DNA from: Magicicada septendecula
Lineage: Eukaryota > Arthropoda > Insecta > Hemiptera > Cicadidae
Length of the DNA: 64,000 bases
Reading direction: 5' to 3'
NCBI GenBank assembly: GCA_034769895.1
Contig: CM068368.1
Location: 338,977,076-339,041,075 of the forward strand
Of the stretch, positions 34,799-46,005 are shown piece after piece (within the stretch, counting starts at the first letter, position 1; every line of letters begins with the position of its first letter). The notes below the pieces were generated by a model that was not told the origin of the DNA, did no database searches, and saw only the letters and a program-made list of their open reading frames with translations. The position numbers and the translations under genes are program-made.

Positions 34799-34916
34799 TT
34801 AATACAATTTCAATTCAATTAATATATTTTAATATATACTTGTAATAAAATAATTGTGTTTTGTTCCTTAAAAATGAATACTTACCATTTAAGAATATAA
34901 TTAACTTACAAAGTAA

Positions 34917-36270
34917 TTACTTCAGTGGCACTGCCAGGTCTGTATCTGTCTCAAAGTCACAATCATCTTGACAATCGTCTTTACTGGTTGCGTCGCTGCT
35001 ACTTTCTGCTCCACCAAGGCTGATAATCATACTGTCCACTGTATCCTTCATAATGACATATTTTTCCCAATATTCGCTTTCAGTCTTCAAAACGCGGTTG
35101 CAATATCCAACCCAAACTGCCTGCGTAACATTGTAGGTTCCAGCTCATATTAAGTCTTCAAGTTCCTTTAATAACATATCTCCAGATACGTTTTGAGACC
35201 CCACGTAATTCGTTAATTTTGCCCATGCTAATTCAGTTGGATTTAAGTCATACATGAAAGGAGGAAGCCTAACAACCATATGTCCATAAGGAGATAACAA
35301 CTGATCAGTTTTGTATGTTTTCTGAGACAGTTTGATTCCCTCGATTAGCTGATACAGTGTTACCTTCGTCATTGTTTCATCTCATGTAACACAATTTTTC
35401 CTTAGATAGTCCACCATATCGCACTTCGGAGACTTTGCTGGGGGTGTGTTGATCTGTTTCACATGATACGGTGGATTGTCGATGACGAGGACAGTTTTAG
35501 GAGGAAGCACCTTTTCTACAATCCATTTCTCAAAATTGTAGGCGTCCATCTGCCCATGGTAACTTCCAGTGGCACAGCCAGCATTAAAAACGAAATTTGC
35601 ACCCAGTAAAAATCCATCTGATGAACCAATGTTGACAATATAAGTCTGCTTGAGGTGGAACCACTCTTCAAAATATCTGTGACATTCTTACTTTGCCAGC
35701 ACTTGGTTAAAGCTCAGGTTGGAGTCTACCCACTTCTCATCCAAAGAGAACAATGGTCTGCCTTCTACTCTCAGTTTTTTTATTTGTTGTAGGTACGAAC
35801 ATCAACAGTTAACTATTTCCTGCCTCTCAGTGAAGATCTTTCTTTTAGAAATACACGTTCTCATCACGTAAGTCCCATATCCTTTAATATTTTCATAAAA
35901 GTTGTTTGTTCCCATGAAAAATCGATTTTGTATTTTATCATAAGAAGTATTTTTCTTCTTGTGGTAAAACGACTTTCCTGTTTCCTATAACACGTCGGTT
36001 AAAATCATCAACAGCCTTCTTGTATTTGGGTCGCTTTCGATTCTTCCCGGGTGTGCCCGGAACCCCACTTGGAGATGATTTAATTTCATTTTTTATTTTC
36101 CAATTGTGTTTACCGACACTTTAAAGTAAGAGGCTGCTCTTTCCGTTGGCCTCGAAAGAGGAATAACAAGCTCATTTTGTTAGCTTCCCCTTCACAGCAG
36201 TTATTCACGTCGGCAATTAATGTTCTCTCGGAGCTATGAATGGTTTTCCGACGTTTGCTACGCCGCGCCG
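34917..36270 (-). pseudogene. Transposase of the outer transposon (IS630-Tc1-mariner group), decayed
   Basis: DDE transposase remains, colinear with the better-preserved copy at 40700-42091. From the N terminus: SKRRKTIHSSERTL, IPLSRPTERAASYF, GKNRKRPKYKKAVDDF, SKRKIFTERQEIV. Catalytic parts: first aspartate in FSLDEKWVDSNLSF, second in VIDNPPYH (codon at 35480-35478), glutamate in DLNPTELAW (35234-35232). The gap between the last two is 81 codons, counting one stop. In-frame TGA codons occur at 35384-35382 and shortly after ELEDLI near 35150; frameshifts occur in the N-terminal half. The C-terminal tail is acidic and ends at TAA 34919-34917. Spacing and motifs suggest the DD82E type (called Sailor, as I recall). 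Confidence 0.75.
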
Positions 36271-36600
36271 TCCGTTATTAAGTAATCCCTACTTCACATG
36301 TCACAAAACACAAAATCTGTATATATTTTTAAGACTTACTTATTATCACTAACAAGTTAATAACACGTTTATTAACAAAGAAATATTGTTAAGTACTCTA
36401 GTTAAATACACTACAGTACACTATTAATATAACACTATGCTACATAAGTAAATCTAAAACACTAATTTAAATGATCACGCAAAATAGATGTTTATAAAAA
36501 AAACAACGCTTTGACACCACGCCTCATTTAAGCACTAAATGTTTTCGTGTTTGGAATAATGCCTGCCGCATGCGCATAACGTATGTAGAGCTGTCTTTCG

Positions 36601-36629
36601 GCGTGAGAATTCTGTGCGCGACCTGTCTG
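36601..36629 (-). repeat. Right terminal inverted repeat of the outer transposon
   Basis: Reverse complement of 11052-11080 at 26 of 29 bases, followed by TA at 36630-36631. Confidence 0.75.
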
Positions 36630-36818
36630 TAACAAAAAAATAAGGAGTTCTTCAAGTATTTCAGTATAAAGTCTAAGATGACTGAAAACAAGAACGTGTA
36701 TCCGTTATTCTGTGTATAAAACCGTTACGAGAAATTGCAACAAAGCGGTTAACGATTGATTGCAACACCCTATAGATGTGACGGAAACACTCTTGTGTCC
36801 GCCGGTGGAGACTCACGT

Positions 36819-36820
<2 letters not shown>

Positions 36821-36873
<53 letters not shown>
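36821..36873. repeat. (GA)n microsatellite
   Basis: An uninterrupted GA run of 53 bases, followed by TGAGTGAGTGAGAC. Confidence 0.95.
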
Positions 36874-36876
<3 letters not shown>

Positions 36877-37047
36877 GTGAGTGAGACAGAGTATATCCGC
36901 TAGTGGTTGTGTAACGGATACACTAGTTAGTGCAGTTCTTGTCCGAGATATTGTGTACTGTTTCTTCTTGATTGACCGAACATAATCAGCAGAAACACCG
37001 GCTGATTTAACGCCGGAGAATATCCTATAATGTGAGACGTATCAATA

Positions 37048-37186
37048 TAAGCTTCGAGGCGACTGCGGTATTGCCATGTCGCTTCACTCCCCGCCTTTGC
37101 CTACGCATAACCAAGTGTAACGTGCGACAACGCTGGAGGGCGAGGGGCGGGGAAGAGCTGTTACTATTGCGTAACCTCGAAGCTTA
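37048..37186. repeat. 139-bp unit with 12-bp inverted ends (possible MITE)
   Basis: TAAGCTTCGAGG at 37048-37059 is the exact reverse complement of CCTCGAAGCTTA at 37175-37186. The interior is G+C-richer than the surroundings. No transposase. Size and ends fit a miniature inverted-repeat element, but one copy alone proves little. Confidence 0.35.
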
Positions 37187-37909
37187 CACTGCTAAGTCCC
37201 GTACTATAGTAACGTACGTTTTTTATGTGCACGACACATGATTGGAATGCGCGGCTTGGCGTCCCCACCACTAGACCGGCAGATGCATTGTTACTACTTG
37301 GTACACTATCCATTCAGAATGTACATTCAGAAATATGAAGTACACATTTTTAGAAATTTCTTTTTGTAATGTAATTCTACATCTTATGCTGCTCATTTCT
37401 GTATAAATTATATGTCTATAATATAATTTTGCTGATCATAAAAAAATATTTTATCAATTTTTGTTCACCCGTGCAAATTAGTGCAACATTTCAATCAACC
37501 AGTGATTGCAATCCTAATATGAAACTTATGGAGTTCACTTTTATAACGTTTTATTTAAAATAATATTTCCTTTATTATGAACATATTTTGATTGTCATAA
37601 CACTATAAATAGATTTTTGGTCGAATTATTATCTCTGTAATTTTTTAATTCTGTCAGTAAGTGTATTACAATTTGTCGTCTGTGAGGAAGTTTTTTATTT
37701 CTAAAGGTAGTGTAAGCAAAGAAGTTGTAGTAAATAGTCCAAAGTTATTTTTAATGCAAATTCCAATATCCTACTGCCGATGGTTTAGACAGAATACGTC
37801 GTTATTCGAAAAGCTTATACCGCACGCCTCTGGTGACAAGCGAGCCGCTACCGCCACAAAACAAATAGGCCTACTTATGGATGACAATAAAAGAACATAG
37901 TATACGTCG

Positions 37910-38962
37910 TTTTACTTCCATATTCCTTAAGGAATGGAAGTATGGTGATGGCAAAAAAAATCGTGTTCGAGATTATTGCAGATTCTGATTCTACTACACT
38001 CAAAACATGAAAAAAAGTCGTTTTCCGAAAAGTGTCTGTGTGTGTGTCTGTCTGTGTGTGTGTGTCTGTGTCTGTAGATTTTTTTCTATGGCAAACGATA
38101 ACTGCCGCAAATTCAAACATAATCAAATAATTTTTTGCATACAGCCCTGATTTGTAGAGTACTCACGATCTATTGTTTTTGGTGAAGATCGGTTGAGGGA
38201 AAGGGGTAGTTTACCAGCAACGGTTTTTTTTTATCAAGGGAAATTTTTTTTTTGGCAAACGATAACAGCCGCAAATTCAAACAGAATCACATAATGTTTC
38301 GTATACAGCCCTCAATTGTAGAGTTCTCAAGACCTATGGTTTTTGGTGAAGATCGGTTAAGGGAAAGGGGTAGTTTACCTGCAACGTTTTATGTTTTAAC
38401 AAGGGTATTTTCTATGGCAAACGATAACAGACGCAAATTCAAACAGAATCAAAAGATTATTTGCATACAGCCCTAAATTGTAGAGTACTCAAGACCTATT
38501 GTTTTTGGTGAAGATCGGTTAAGGGGAAGGGGTAGTTTACCTGCAACGTTTTTTTATCAAGCGTATTTTCTATGGCAAACGATAACAGCCGCAAATTCAA
38601 ACAGAATCAAATAATTTTTTGCATACATCCTTGAATTGTAGAGGACTCAATGACTTTCGATTTTAGTGAAGATCGATTAAGGGGAAGGGGTAGTTTACCT
38701 GCAACCTTTTACGTTTTAACAAGAGTAAAGTACATGAAAATTCATTTAAACTTTTTGAAACAATGGTAATTGTTAAAATAAAATAATTTTGTTGCCAGGC
38801 AATAAAATTATAATTTTTTCATTTTAATGTAATATAATATTTTTCATTTAATACAGCAATAAAAAGGCAGGTAAGACAGAGCCTGGCTGTTTGGCTGAAA
38901 ATGATTTTAAATATAAATCTTAGAATATGGAAGTCATGTATGGTTCTCCATACCGATATTTT
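37910..38962. repeat. First copy of a 1.05-kb duplicated repeat
   Basis: Runs from TTTTACTTCCATATTCC to CCATACCGATATTTT. Inside, ACTTCCATATTC (37914-37925) and its reverse complement GAATATGGAAGT (38923-38934) form 12-bp inverted ends. Between them are a GT/GTCT-rich microsatellite and four or more tandem units of about 160 bp starting TATGGCAAACGATAAC. No protein is encoded. The second copy begins 1127 bp later. Confidence 0.85.
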
Positions 38963-39036
38963 ACTCTTTTAATAAAGGTGTAACAGCCAAAACACGTGTC
39001 TGATGACAATAAAAATTATGAAACAAAACTATGTGC

Positions 39037-40096
39037 TTTTACTTCCATATTCCTTAAGGAATGGAAGTATGGTGATGGCAAAAAAAATCGTGTTCGAGAT
39101 TATTGCAGATTCTGATTCTACTACACTCAAGACATGAAAAAAGTCGTTTTCCGAAAAGTGTCTGTGTGTGTGTCTGTCTGTCTATCTGTCTGTCTGTCTG
39201 TCTGTAGATTTTTTTTCTATGGCAAACGATAACTGCCGCAAATTCAAACAGAATCAAATAATTTTTTGCATACAGTCCTGATTTGCAGAGTACTCGCGAC
39301 CTATTGTTTTTGGTAAAGATCGGTTGAGGGAAAGGGGTAGTTTACCTGCAACGGTTTTTTTTTAGCAAGGGTAATTTTGTTTGTTTGGCAAACGATAACA
39401 GCCGCAAATTCAAACAAAATCAAATAATGTTTCGCATACAGCCCTGAATTGTAGAGGTCTCAAGATCTGTTGATTTTGGTGAAGATCGGTTAAGGGAAAG
39501 GGGTAGTTTACCTGTAACGTTTTATGTTTTAACAAGGGTATTTCCTATGACAAACGATAACAGCCGCAAATTCAAACAGAATCAAAAGATTATTTGCATA
39601 CAGCCCTAAATTGTAGAGTACTCAAGACTTATTGTTTTTGGTGAAGATCGGTTAAGGGGAAGGGGTAGTTTACCTGCAACGTTTTTTTATCAAGCGTATT
39701 TTCTATGGCAAACGATAACAGCCGCAAATTCAAACAGAATCAAATAATGTTTTGCATACGTCCCTGAATTGTAGAGGTCTCAATGACTTTCGATTTTGGT
39801 GAAGATCGGTTAAGGGGAAGGGGTAGTTTACCTGCAACCTTTTACGTTTTAACAAGAGTAAAGTACTTGAAAATTTATTTAAACTTTTTGAAACAATGGT
39901 AATTGTTAAAAATAAAATAATTTTGTTGCCAGGCAATAAAATTATAATTTTTTCATTTTAATGTAATATAATATTTTTCATTTAATACAGCAATAAAAAG
40001 GCAGGTAAGACACAGCCTGGCTGTTTGGCTGAAAATGATTTTAAATATAAATCTTAGAATATGGAAGTCATGTATGGTTCTCCATACCGATATTTT
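39037..40096. repeat. Second copy of the 1.05-kb duplicated repeat
   Basis: Repeats 37910-38962 over its whole length with scattered substitutions and a changed microsatellite (GTCT instead of GTGT). Inverted ends at 39041-39052 and 40057-40068. About 75 unshared bases separate the copies, and both share the tail after the inverted end. The duplicated unit is therefore larger than the inverted-end element. Confidence 0.85.
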
Positions 40097-40439
40097 GTAT
40101 TGTGTTAATACAATAATATAAGAATTACTTTACAGGAAACACTAGTTTTAGAAACAAATGTGTCGTGTTGAAGGCCATCCAATCTGTCACAAAGGGAAGG
40201 CTTTTCGACATATTTATGACGGGGCATTGTTTGGTGTATACCCTTACACCCGGCGACCACTTTGGTGTTATAAAAAAAGTATAGTAACTGCTGTTTTTGG
40301 ATGTCGTTTTGTCATTCTGTTCCATGAGTTAAAGTTAGTAGTGATCGGTGTTTATACTTAGTGTATATGTTTAATTTCTTATTAATTGAATAGCGTTTGA
40401 ATTTTTTGCTCTAAGATAATTAAGATAATTAATTGCTCT

Positions 40440-40617
40440 AAAATATGAAAAAAGTTGCCCTCCTACTTTTTCGTTATTTTCACCGTGATTCACTACGTTC
40501 TTTACCTAAAAAAACGATTGAATCTCTTCGAATGTGACAGTCTGACTTGGGACAGGCATATTTTCCCATAGAAGTGAGAAAATACGGCGAGTTACAACTT
40601 TTTTTTCATATTTTTTA
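40440..40617. repeat. About 178-bp unit with imperfect inverted ends
   Basis: AAAATATGAAAAAAGTTG at the left pairs with CAACTTTTTTTTCATATTTT at the right, apart from two extra T. It could be a MITE or chance pairing of A/T-rich runs. It lies beside, and may or may not belong to, the transposase gene at 40700. Confidence 0.3.
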
Positions 40618-40699
40618 TTTTAAAATTTTTATATTAAACTTTTTTAAATTTTATTTTCTATTAATTTATATTAACTTTTACTTTCTAAATATCTCCCTC

Positions 40700-42091
40700 T
40701 TAATATTCTGACAAGTCTCTGAGGCCGCTCTCTTCACTGTCTTCTTCCTTGCTCACAGCGATGACAAACTGATCTAATGCATTTTCCATTAGTCCGTCTT
40801 TTTCCCAATATTAATTTTCCAACTTCTTTATATGGTCACAGCATTTTTTCCAGTCTTCATTGGTTACGTGTTTAATGGCCTCTTCTGAAAGCTGGAGAAG
40901 GCGCTGAATTCTTAAATCTCCAACATTATTTTCCCGAACGAATCTTTTCATTATTGCTCATATTAATTCTATGGGGTTTAATTCGCAGTTGTAGGGCGGG
41001 AGGCGTACTACTTCGTGTCCATATTGTGCGAAGATTCTATCGATCTTGTAGTCTACTTTAGTCGGTTTATTTTTCTCAGTTAGTTCGTACAGTACAGGTT
41101 TCTTCATTTCCAGGACAGCTGGAATGTTCGCCTTTGTTAGCCATTCGACCATTGTCTTTTTTGTATCATACCTATTCGGGACCTTGTTCTCTATTTTGCA
41201 ATGGTAGGGAGCATTATCCATGATGACGACACTGTTAGCAGGCAAGTTGGGGATGACCTTCTCCGTTACCCACTTCGAAGAATTGTCGTAATTCATTTGA
41301 CCGTGGTAATCCCCAGTAGCCACATCAGCCCTAAAGAACAGTTGGGCCCCAGGTAGAAATCCCTCCTCAGAGCCAATACGGACAACAATAATCCTATTAC
41401 TTCCACTAACACACTCCATCGCTCCAACGACACCGGGTCCTTGCCAACACTTACGAAACGTTAGGTTGGAGTCGATCCATGACGCATCAAGAAAAAATAT
41501 GTTTCGATTGTCCTCTCGTATTCTTCGCATACGCATCAAATCTCTACACCGCCAATCAATTATGTCGTGTCTCTCCACTAAAATTTTCCTCTTGCTCACA
41601 CCTCTTTTCCATCTGAATCCCATTTCTTTCAGTATCTCTCTCAGTTTAGTTCGTTCAAATGGAAAATTCATTTTCACCCTCAGTTCATTAATAAGTTTCC
41701 GCACAGATGAGATTGTCTTCTTGACTAAATAAAACTCTTCGATAGTTGACTTTATTATGTTTCTATCGAAACTGTCGACTTCTTTGGGAATCCTTGTTGG
41801 AGCTTTCCTTTTTTTGCTCGGTAAAATTACGGTTCCCTCAGTTTGTAGCTCCCGATGAATTGCCTGAAGTGTTCTAGGCATACCTGTATATTCTTCTGCT
41901 CGTTTAGTCGGGCTACTGAAAGGGAACATGAGTTTCTTGTCCAAACGCTCTTTTTCCATGGTGGACATCACGTTTCCTAGAACCTTCCTTTCTTTCTCGT
42001 GAATCACGTGCCTCTTAGATGGCCCGGGTGAAGATGTTTCACTCCTGATCATACTGGTCAAAAGTTCGAAAGGAGACACAATACACGGCAC
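40700..42091 (-). pseudogene. DD82E-type transposase (IS630-Tc1-mariner group), two stops
   Basis: DNA transposase, open for 377 codons (42091-40958) and then broken. The GTG at 42091 is only the first possible codon; an ATG at 42052 (MIRSETSSPGPSKRH) is a likelier start. Residues about 50-165 contain two helix-turn-helix-like segments (PTKRAEEYTGMPRTLQAIH and FERTKLREILKEMGFRWKR). The catalytic triad is visible: D202 (FFLDASWIDSN), D292 (VIMDNAPYH) and E375 (ELNPIELI), with 82 residues between the last two. A TGA directly after PIELI stands where a tryptophan codon would fit, a TAA follows 47 codons later, and coding-like sequence with an acidic tail goes on to TAA at 40702-40700. Terminal inverted repeats for this copy were not found. 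It is a relative of the decayed copy at 34917-36270. Confidence 0.85.
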
Positions 42092-43506
42092 TTCACTATA
42101 GCCTAGTAACTAAATTCTATTAACTAATAAGTAATAAATTTAATTATATACAATTAATAAGTAATACAGAAATCTCAATTATATACACGCCGTTACTGAA
42201 TCAAATAATCAGATATGTCTCAATTTCTGAAGATGAAGCAAGAAGGTTCACCAATTAAAAAAATTAATGAAAGCTTTTTAGGATTTGTAGGAATTACGTA
42301 TAGACTGATTTTAAACAGTCTTGAGAATGTATTCATTTACGTTGTATAATTTTAGCTATAAGGAGGGGTTTAGTATTCAAGAGGGAACAATGGCGTGAAT
42401 TAAATAAGAGTGTAAGAGGACCAGCAAAGGATACTTGCGGGGGCCCAGTAAAAATAGTTACGACAGTGTTATTTTGTATTATATTGGCAGTATACTCTGT
42501 ATGTTCCATGCTACTGTGAATCTTCGATTTGATTTTAGGCTTTATCTTAATTGAAAACTGTGTTATCTATGTTATAAGATTCTTTTAGGTTTGCATCTTT
42601 AAATAGTTTACTTAGTTTTTGTGTTATATACCCGTAATAAATGAAGGTTATGAATTCTGTATTATCAGTGGTAATTGAATTTTATTAGGTTCATATGACT
42701 TAGGTTTTTAGGTATGTTTGTAATTTTAGGTTTATTATGTATTTGTTTAGCAAGGTTTTGTTTAATTTTATTTTTATATTTATGAATACCTTGTACATGT
42801 TGTACGTTTAGTAACATTCCTTTCTTTGTCATTTAATGGTATTCTAAGTATTGGGTATATTAGGGAAATGAATGCAGCCGTCTTATGTTGGGATGGATGG
42901 TAGAGTTACTTGGAATTTTAATATTAGTTTGGGACGGTTTTCTATCGAGTACTGAAAATTTTGTTTCTTTTCTGATGACAAGTAATATAATATAAGTAAG
43001 TATGTAATATAATTTATTATTCGCTTCTTCTTCTAAGGTAAATTTTACTTTACTATGTGAATTTTTATAAAGTTTAATTTATTATAAATATATATCAATA
43101 TATTTTAATATGTAGGCCTATAATGTTTTTTATCGTATGTGAAGTTACTTCATAAGAGAGCTACTCATTCAATTTTATTATACATTTATTATTCGATTTT
43201 CGTGTTCTTGTAAAAATATTTTCCATATGATAACGGAGGTTGCGGCTTCATGGCAAAACCATCTGTTTGGTAGTATACTTCATTATTATGTTGTAAATAA
43301 ACGAATAACTTACATCAAAGATAATAACTAGAATAATTTATCATCGAATGTAAAAAAAGGTGAGGAGAACTTACAAGAAGATTAATTTGGTCTTCGAAGA
43401 TACCGTGGAACATGAGAAACCATATTATCGCTGCGAATAATTATCAACTGAAATAATTATCAAGTCATTATCAACTGGAATATAAAGTTCAAAGTCCTCA
43501 GAGCTG
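42092..43506. other. Noncoding DNA, nothing recognised
   Basis: AT-rich, no open frame of note, no clear repeat structure. Inverted ends matching the neighbouring transposase were sought and not seen. Confidence 0.5.
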
Positions 43507-43900
43507 TAGACTATAGGGATAGAAGAATTATCCTGTAACTCTACAAGGATCAGAGAACTCTCTTAAGCCGGGATGGACTCAAAGCAACGATATCAAAAGG
43601 TATTAGACAAGGCTGTGGATTATCCCCACTACTGCTCAACTTGTATATAGAGTACCCGATGAAGGAGTTCATGGAAACCAGCAACAATGGAATAATAATT
43701 AATGGGGTACGATGTAAAACCATCCGTTTTGCAGATGACATTGCAGTTTTAGGAAACAACTAAGAAAACTACAGAATGCTCTTCACCAAACAAACAAGGT
43801 CCTATAAGATAAATAAGACATGACGATAAATAAGGAAAAAACAGAAGTCAGGAAATGTTAAGAAATGGAAAACAAAAGTTTCATAATAACACGTACTTTG
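43507..43900 (+). pseudogene. LINE-type reverse transcriptase fragment
   Basis: A short RT relic of a non-LTR retrotransposon. The plus-strand frame reads VDYRDRRIIL, stop, LYKDQRTLLSRDG, then KGIRQGCGLSPLLLNLYIE and CKTIRFADDIAVLGNN. FADD is the catalytic motif and GIRQGCGLSPLL the preceding conserved block. A stop follows GNN, and MTINKEKTEV in another frame corresponds to the next conserved block. It is broken by at least two stops and one frameshift and lacks both ends. The clade is not assigned. Confidence 0.8.
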
Positions 43901-45089
43901 TTGCACTCTAAAGTGTAGAATGTATAGTTCAAACCGTCTCGCCCACAAAAACATTATTTTCATGAGAATTTGTATATTTTAAAATATATAGGTACATTGA
44001 AATATTTTTCAATCTTACTTTGTGAAGTAGACCTAATCACATTAAAGCCTTACGAGAAACATTATACATTAAAATTACAGTTATAATTACGAAAATTAAT
44101 TAATTATAATTATGATTAATGTACATTATAATAACGAAAATCATGATGTTTTGAATTCGATTTAATCACACACCCTGTTCTACCGCTGATCAAGATAGAT
44201 TTCACCATATATATTTGATATTAAAAATATCCACAGCCATTACCTAGATTAACGATAGTTTTTAAAAGTAATGTAATAATTATTATTATTATTCCACCTT
44301 TTCAGTGATCAAGATGTTTAATTAGGTGATTCTTATTATATGGCACGTTGCTGATTCCTACAACATTCATAATGTGTCGTATCAGGGACGGAATGTATGT
44401 CATTCGATGGAGAGACTTGATAGCTGATGCGTTCGTAAACCGAGGCGAAGAAATTACTATTTATTTTATGTATTTTTTTAAATTTAACAAGCGCCATCTT
44501 CAGAGTGAATAAATGAATATTTCCAGTCACCATCCTTGGATGCCGTTACTCGACGCGTAATAACTATTCACGATTGCGTAAGGACGAAGGTGAAAGCCGA
44601 TACATACAAACGAAATCCGATACGCTCGTTAATAACCAATGTCGTCCTGCTTGTGACTCCTAATTTCGTTATAACCCAGTAGCCATTTTGAGAGAGGATC
44701 TGTTTAGCATGTTCGTTTCTACAACGCGTAGTCTGAGTTTGTCGGATAAAATACAATCCGAAACATAACGCTAGCAGACTAGGAACTGATTTCCTGTCTA
44801 AAAATATCTTTTTACTTTGGCGTACTGGATCAAACGTTAAACTGTAGGAACTATATAAATGTGAGAACATATGTATCCTCGGCTATGTGCAATTCGACAC
44901 AACTCAGTCTCCGGATTACTGACATTGAAACTATGCTGAACATTACAAAGAAAGGTACAACTTATATTTGCCGTACACAGGAAGCAGAGAAGAATGGGGG
45001 CCTTTCCTGTAAGCAAAGTTATTAATTTTGTTAATATAGGGCAACGTACTATTAACAAAGCCACGTTATTCTTTAAGCTACTTGTAATA
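43901..45089. other. Noncoding DNA, nothing recognised
   Basis: AT-rich sequence with no supported gene. Minus-strand frames of about 65-100 codons at 44336-45112 have no domain and are not called. Confidence 0.45.
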
Positions 45090-45740
45090 AACCTTACAGA
45101 GGTAACTTTCAATTCAGAAGAAAAAGAAATGTTAGCAAAAGATTTTGAATATGCGCCGCCACCAGAATTAAATAAAGAAAAAAAACCATTATTGAATGCG
45201 AAAGCATAATATAAAAACTAGAAAATGAAAATGATAAAAAACGAATAAGGTGGGAAGTAAGTAACGTAGTAGATAAAATATTTAAGAAAAAATTGTATAA
45301 CTCAAAATATAAACAAAAAATTAGATCAACTATAACTAAACTAAAAAACAAAATCAAAAAGAATGATATTATAGTTACGAAGGCAGACAAAGAAAGACAA
45401 TGGTGCTACTGAAAAACGACGAATACATAAAGAAAACGGAAGCACTTATAAGTGAAGGACCATATGAAGAAATAAAGTATGCTTGTACAAGTAAGTACCA
45501 GTCAAGGATAAAAGAAATTATGAAACAAATAACATTTATAGAAAAAATATTTAATGGAATGTAATCCAACAGCACCAACTTTTAAAAGTCAGGTTAAAAT
45601 ACAAAAGAAGGAAAACCAATTAGACCGATTGTTTCTTTTATTAATGGACCTATTTATAAATTATCAAAGGAAGTTAGCAGAATATTGAAGGAAAAATATG
45701 AATTTGGAACAAAATACAACATAGAAAATAATATAAAATT

Positions 45741-46005
45741 CCTGTGTCTGGTACCACGCAATTCATTTCCTTAGCATTTCATCGATTCTCCTGTACGTCA
45801 CGTCATTTCCAGGCTATACACAAACTTTAATTAAATCGACCCCATATTTCTATAGGCAATCATCTAAAGCCTTCTTGACGAACACTCCAATTCGGTGTGT
45901 ATAAATTTCCTGTCTATTCCAATCTGACGATGGGCTGTGAAGCTTGAAAGCGCTAATTGGGATAATTTTTATATAGTGGTGTGCAACTGTGATCATTCTG
46001 ATTGT
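45741..46005 (+). mobile_element. 265-bp insert with 11-bp direct repeats and a Penelope-type 3' end
   Basis: The RT coding sequence is interrupted here. The insert is bounded by the exact 11-mer AATATAAAATT (45730-45740 and 46006-46016), a likely target duplication. Its last 90 bases match the 3' end of the host Penelope-like element (47615-47703), both ending TTCTG(A/G)TTGT. The first 175 bases show no similarity I could see to that element. It may be a 5'-truncated copy of a relative or a small nonautonomous retroposon. Confidence 0.7.
45917..45962 (+). ncRNA. Hammerhead-like motif in the 265-bp insert
   Basis: Helix I CCAAT (45919-45923) with ATTGG (45956-45960) encloses CTGACGA (45924-45930) and GAAGC (45939-45943, where the canonical core is GAAA). 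The stem II region is short and weak. The helix differs from the copy at 47615 by a compensated A-T for G-C pair. Confidence 0.5.

Larger units (their letters stand above)
11052..36629 (-). mobile_element. Outer DNA transposon of the IS630-Tc1-mariner group, split by nested insertions
   Basis: The ends are 29-bp terminal inverted repeats (11052-11080 and 36601-36629). They match at 26 of 29 positions and both are flanked by TA (11050-11051 and 36630-36631), the hallmark TA duplication of this group. Decayed transposase coding sequence of the same group lies next to the right end on the minus strand (34917-36270). Taking out 11486-34778, which is other mobile DNA, leaves about 2.3 kb, a reasonable size. 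I infer that the left 434 bp (11052-11485) and the right 1.85 kb were once continuous. This pairing is inferred from the repeats. Confidence 0.65.
36630..37909. other. Noncoding DNA with (GA)n and a small inverted-repeat element
   Basis: No gene recognised. It contains a 53-bp (GA)n run (36821-36873) continuing into GTGA repeats, and the small inverted-repeat unit at 37048-37186. Short open frames here lack any domain. Confidence 0.5.

Noticed and set aside
45375..45578. Small minus-strand hydrophobic frames in 45.1-45.6 kb
   Set aside because: They are the antisense of Penelope-like coding remains.
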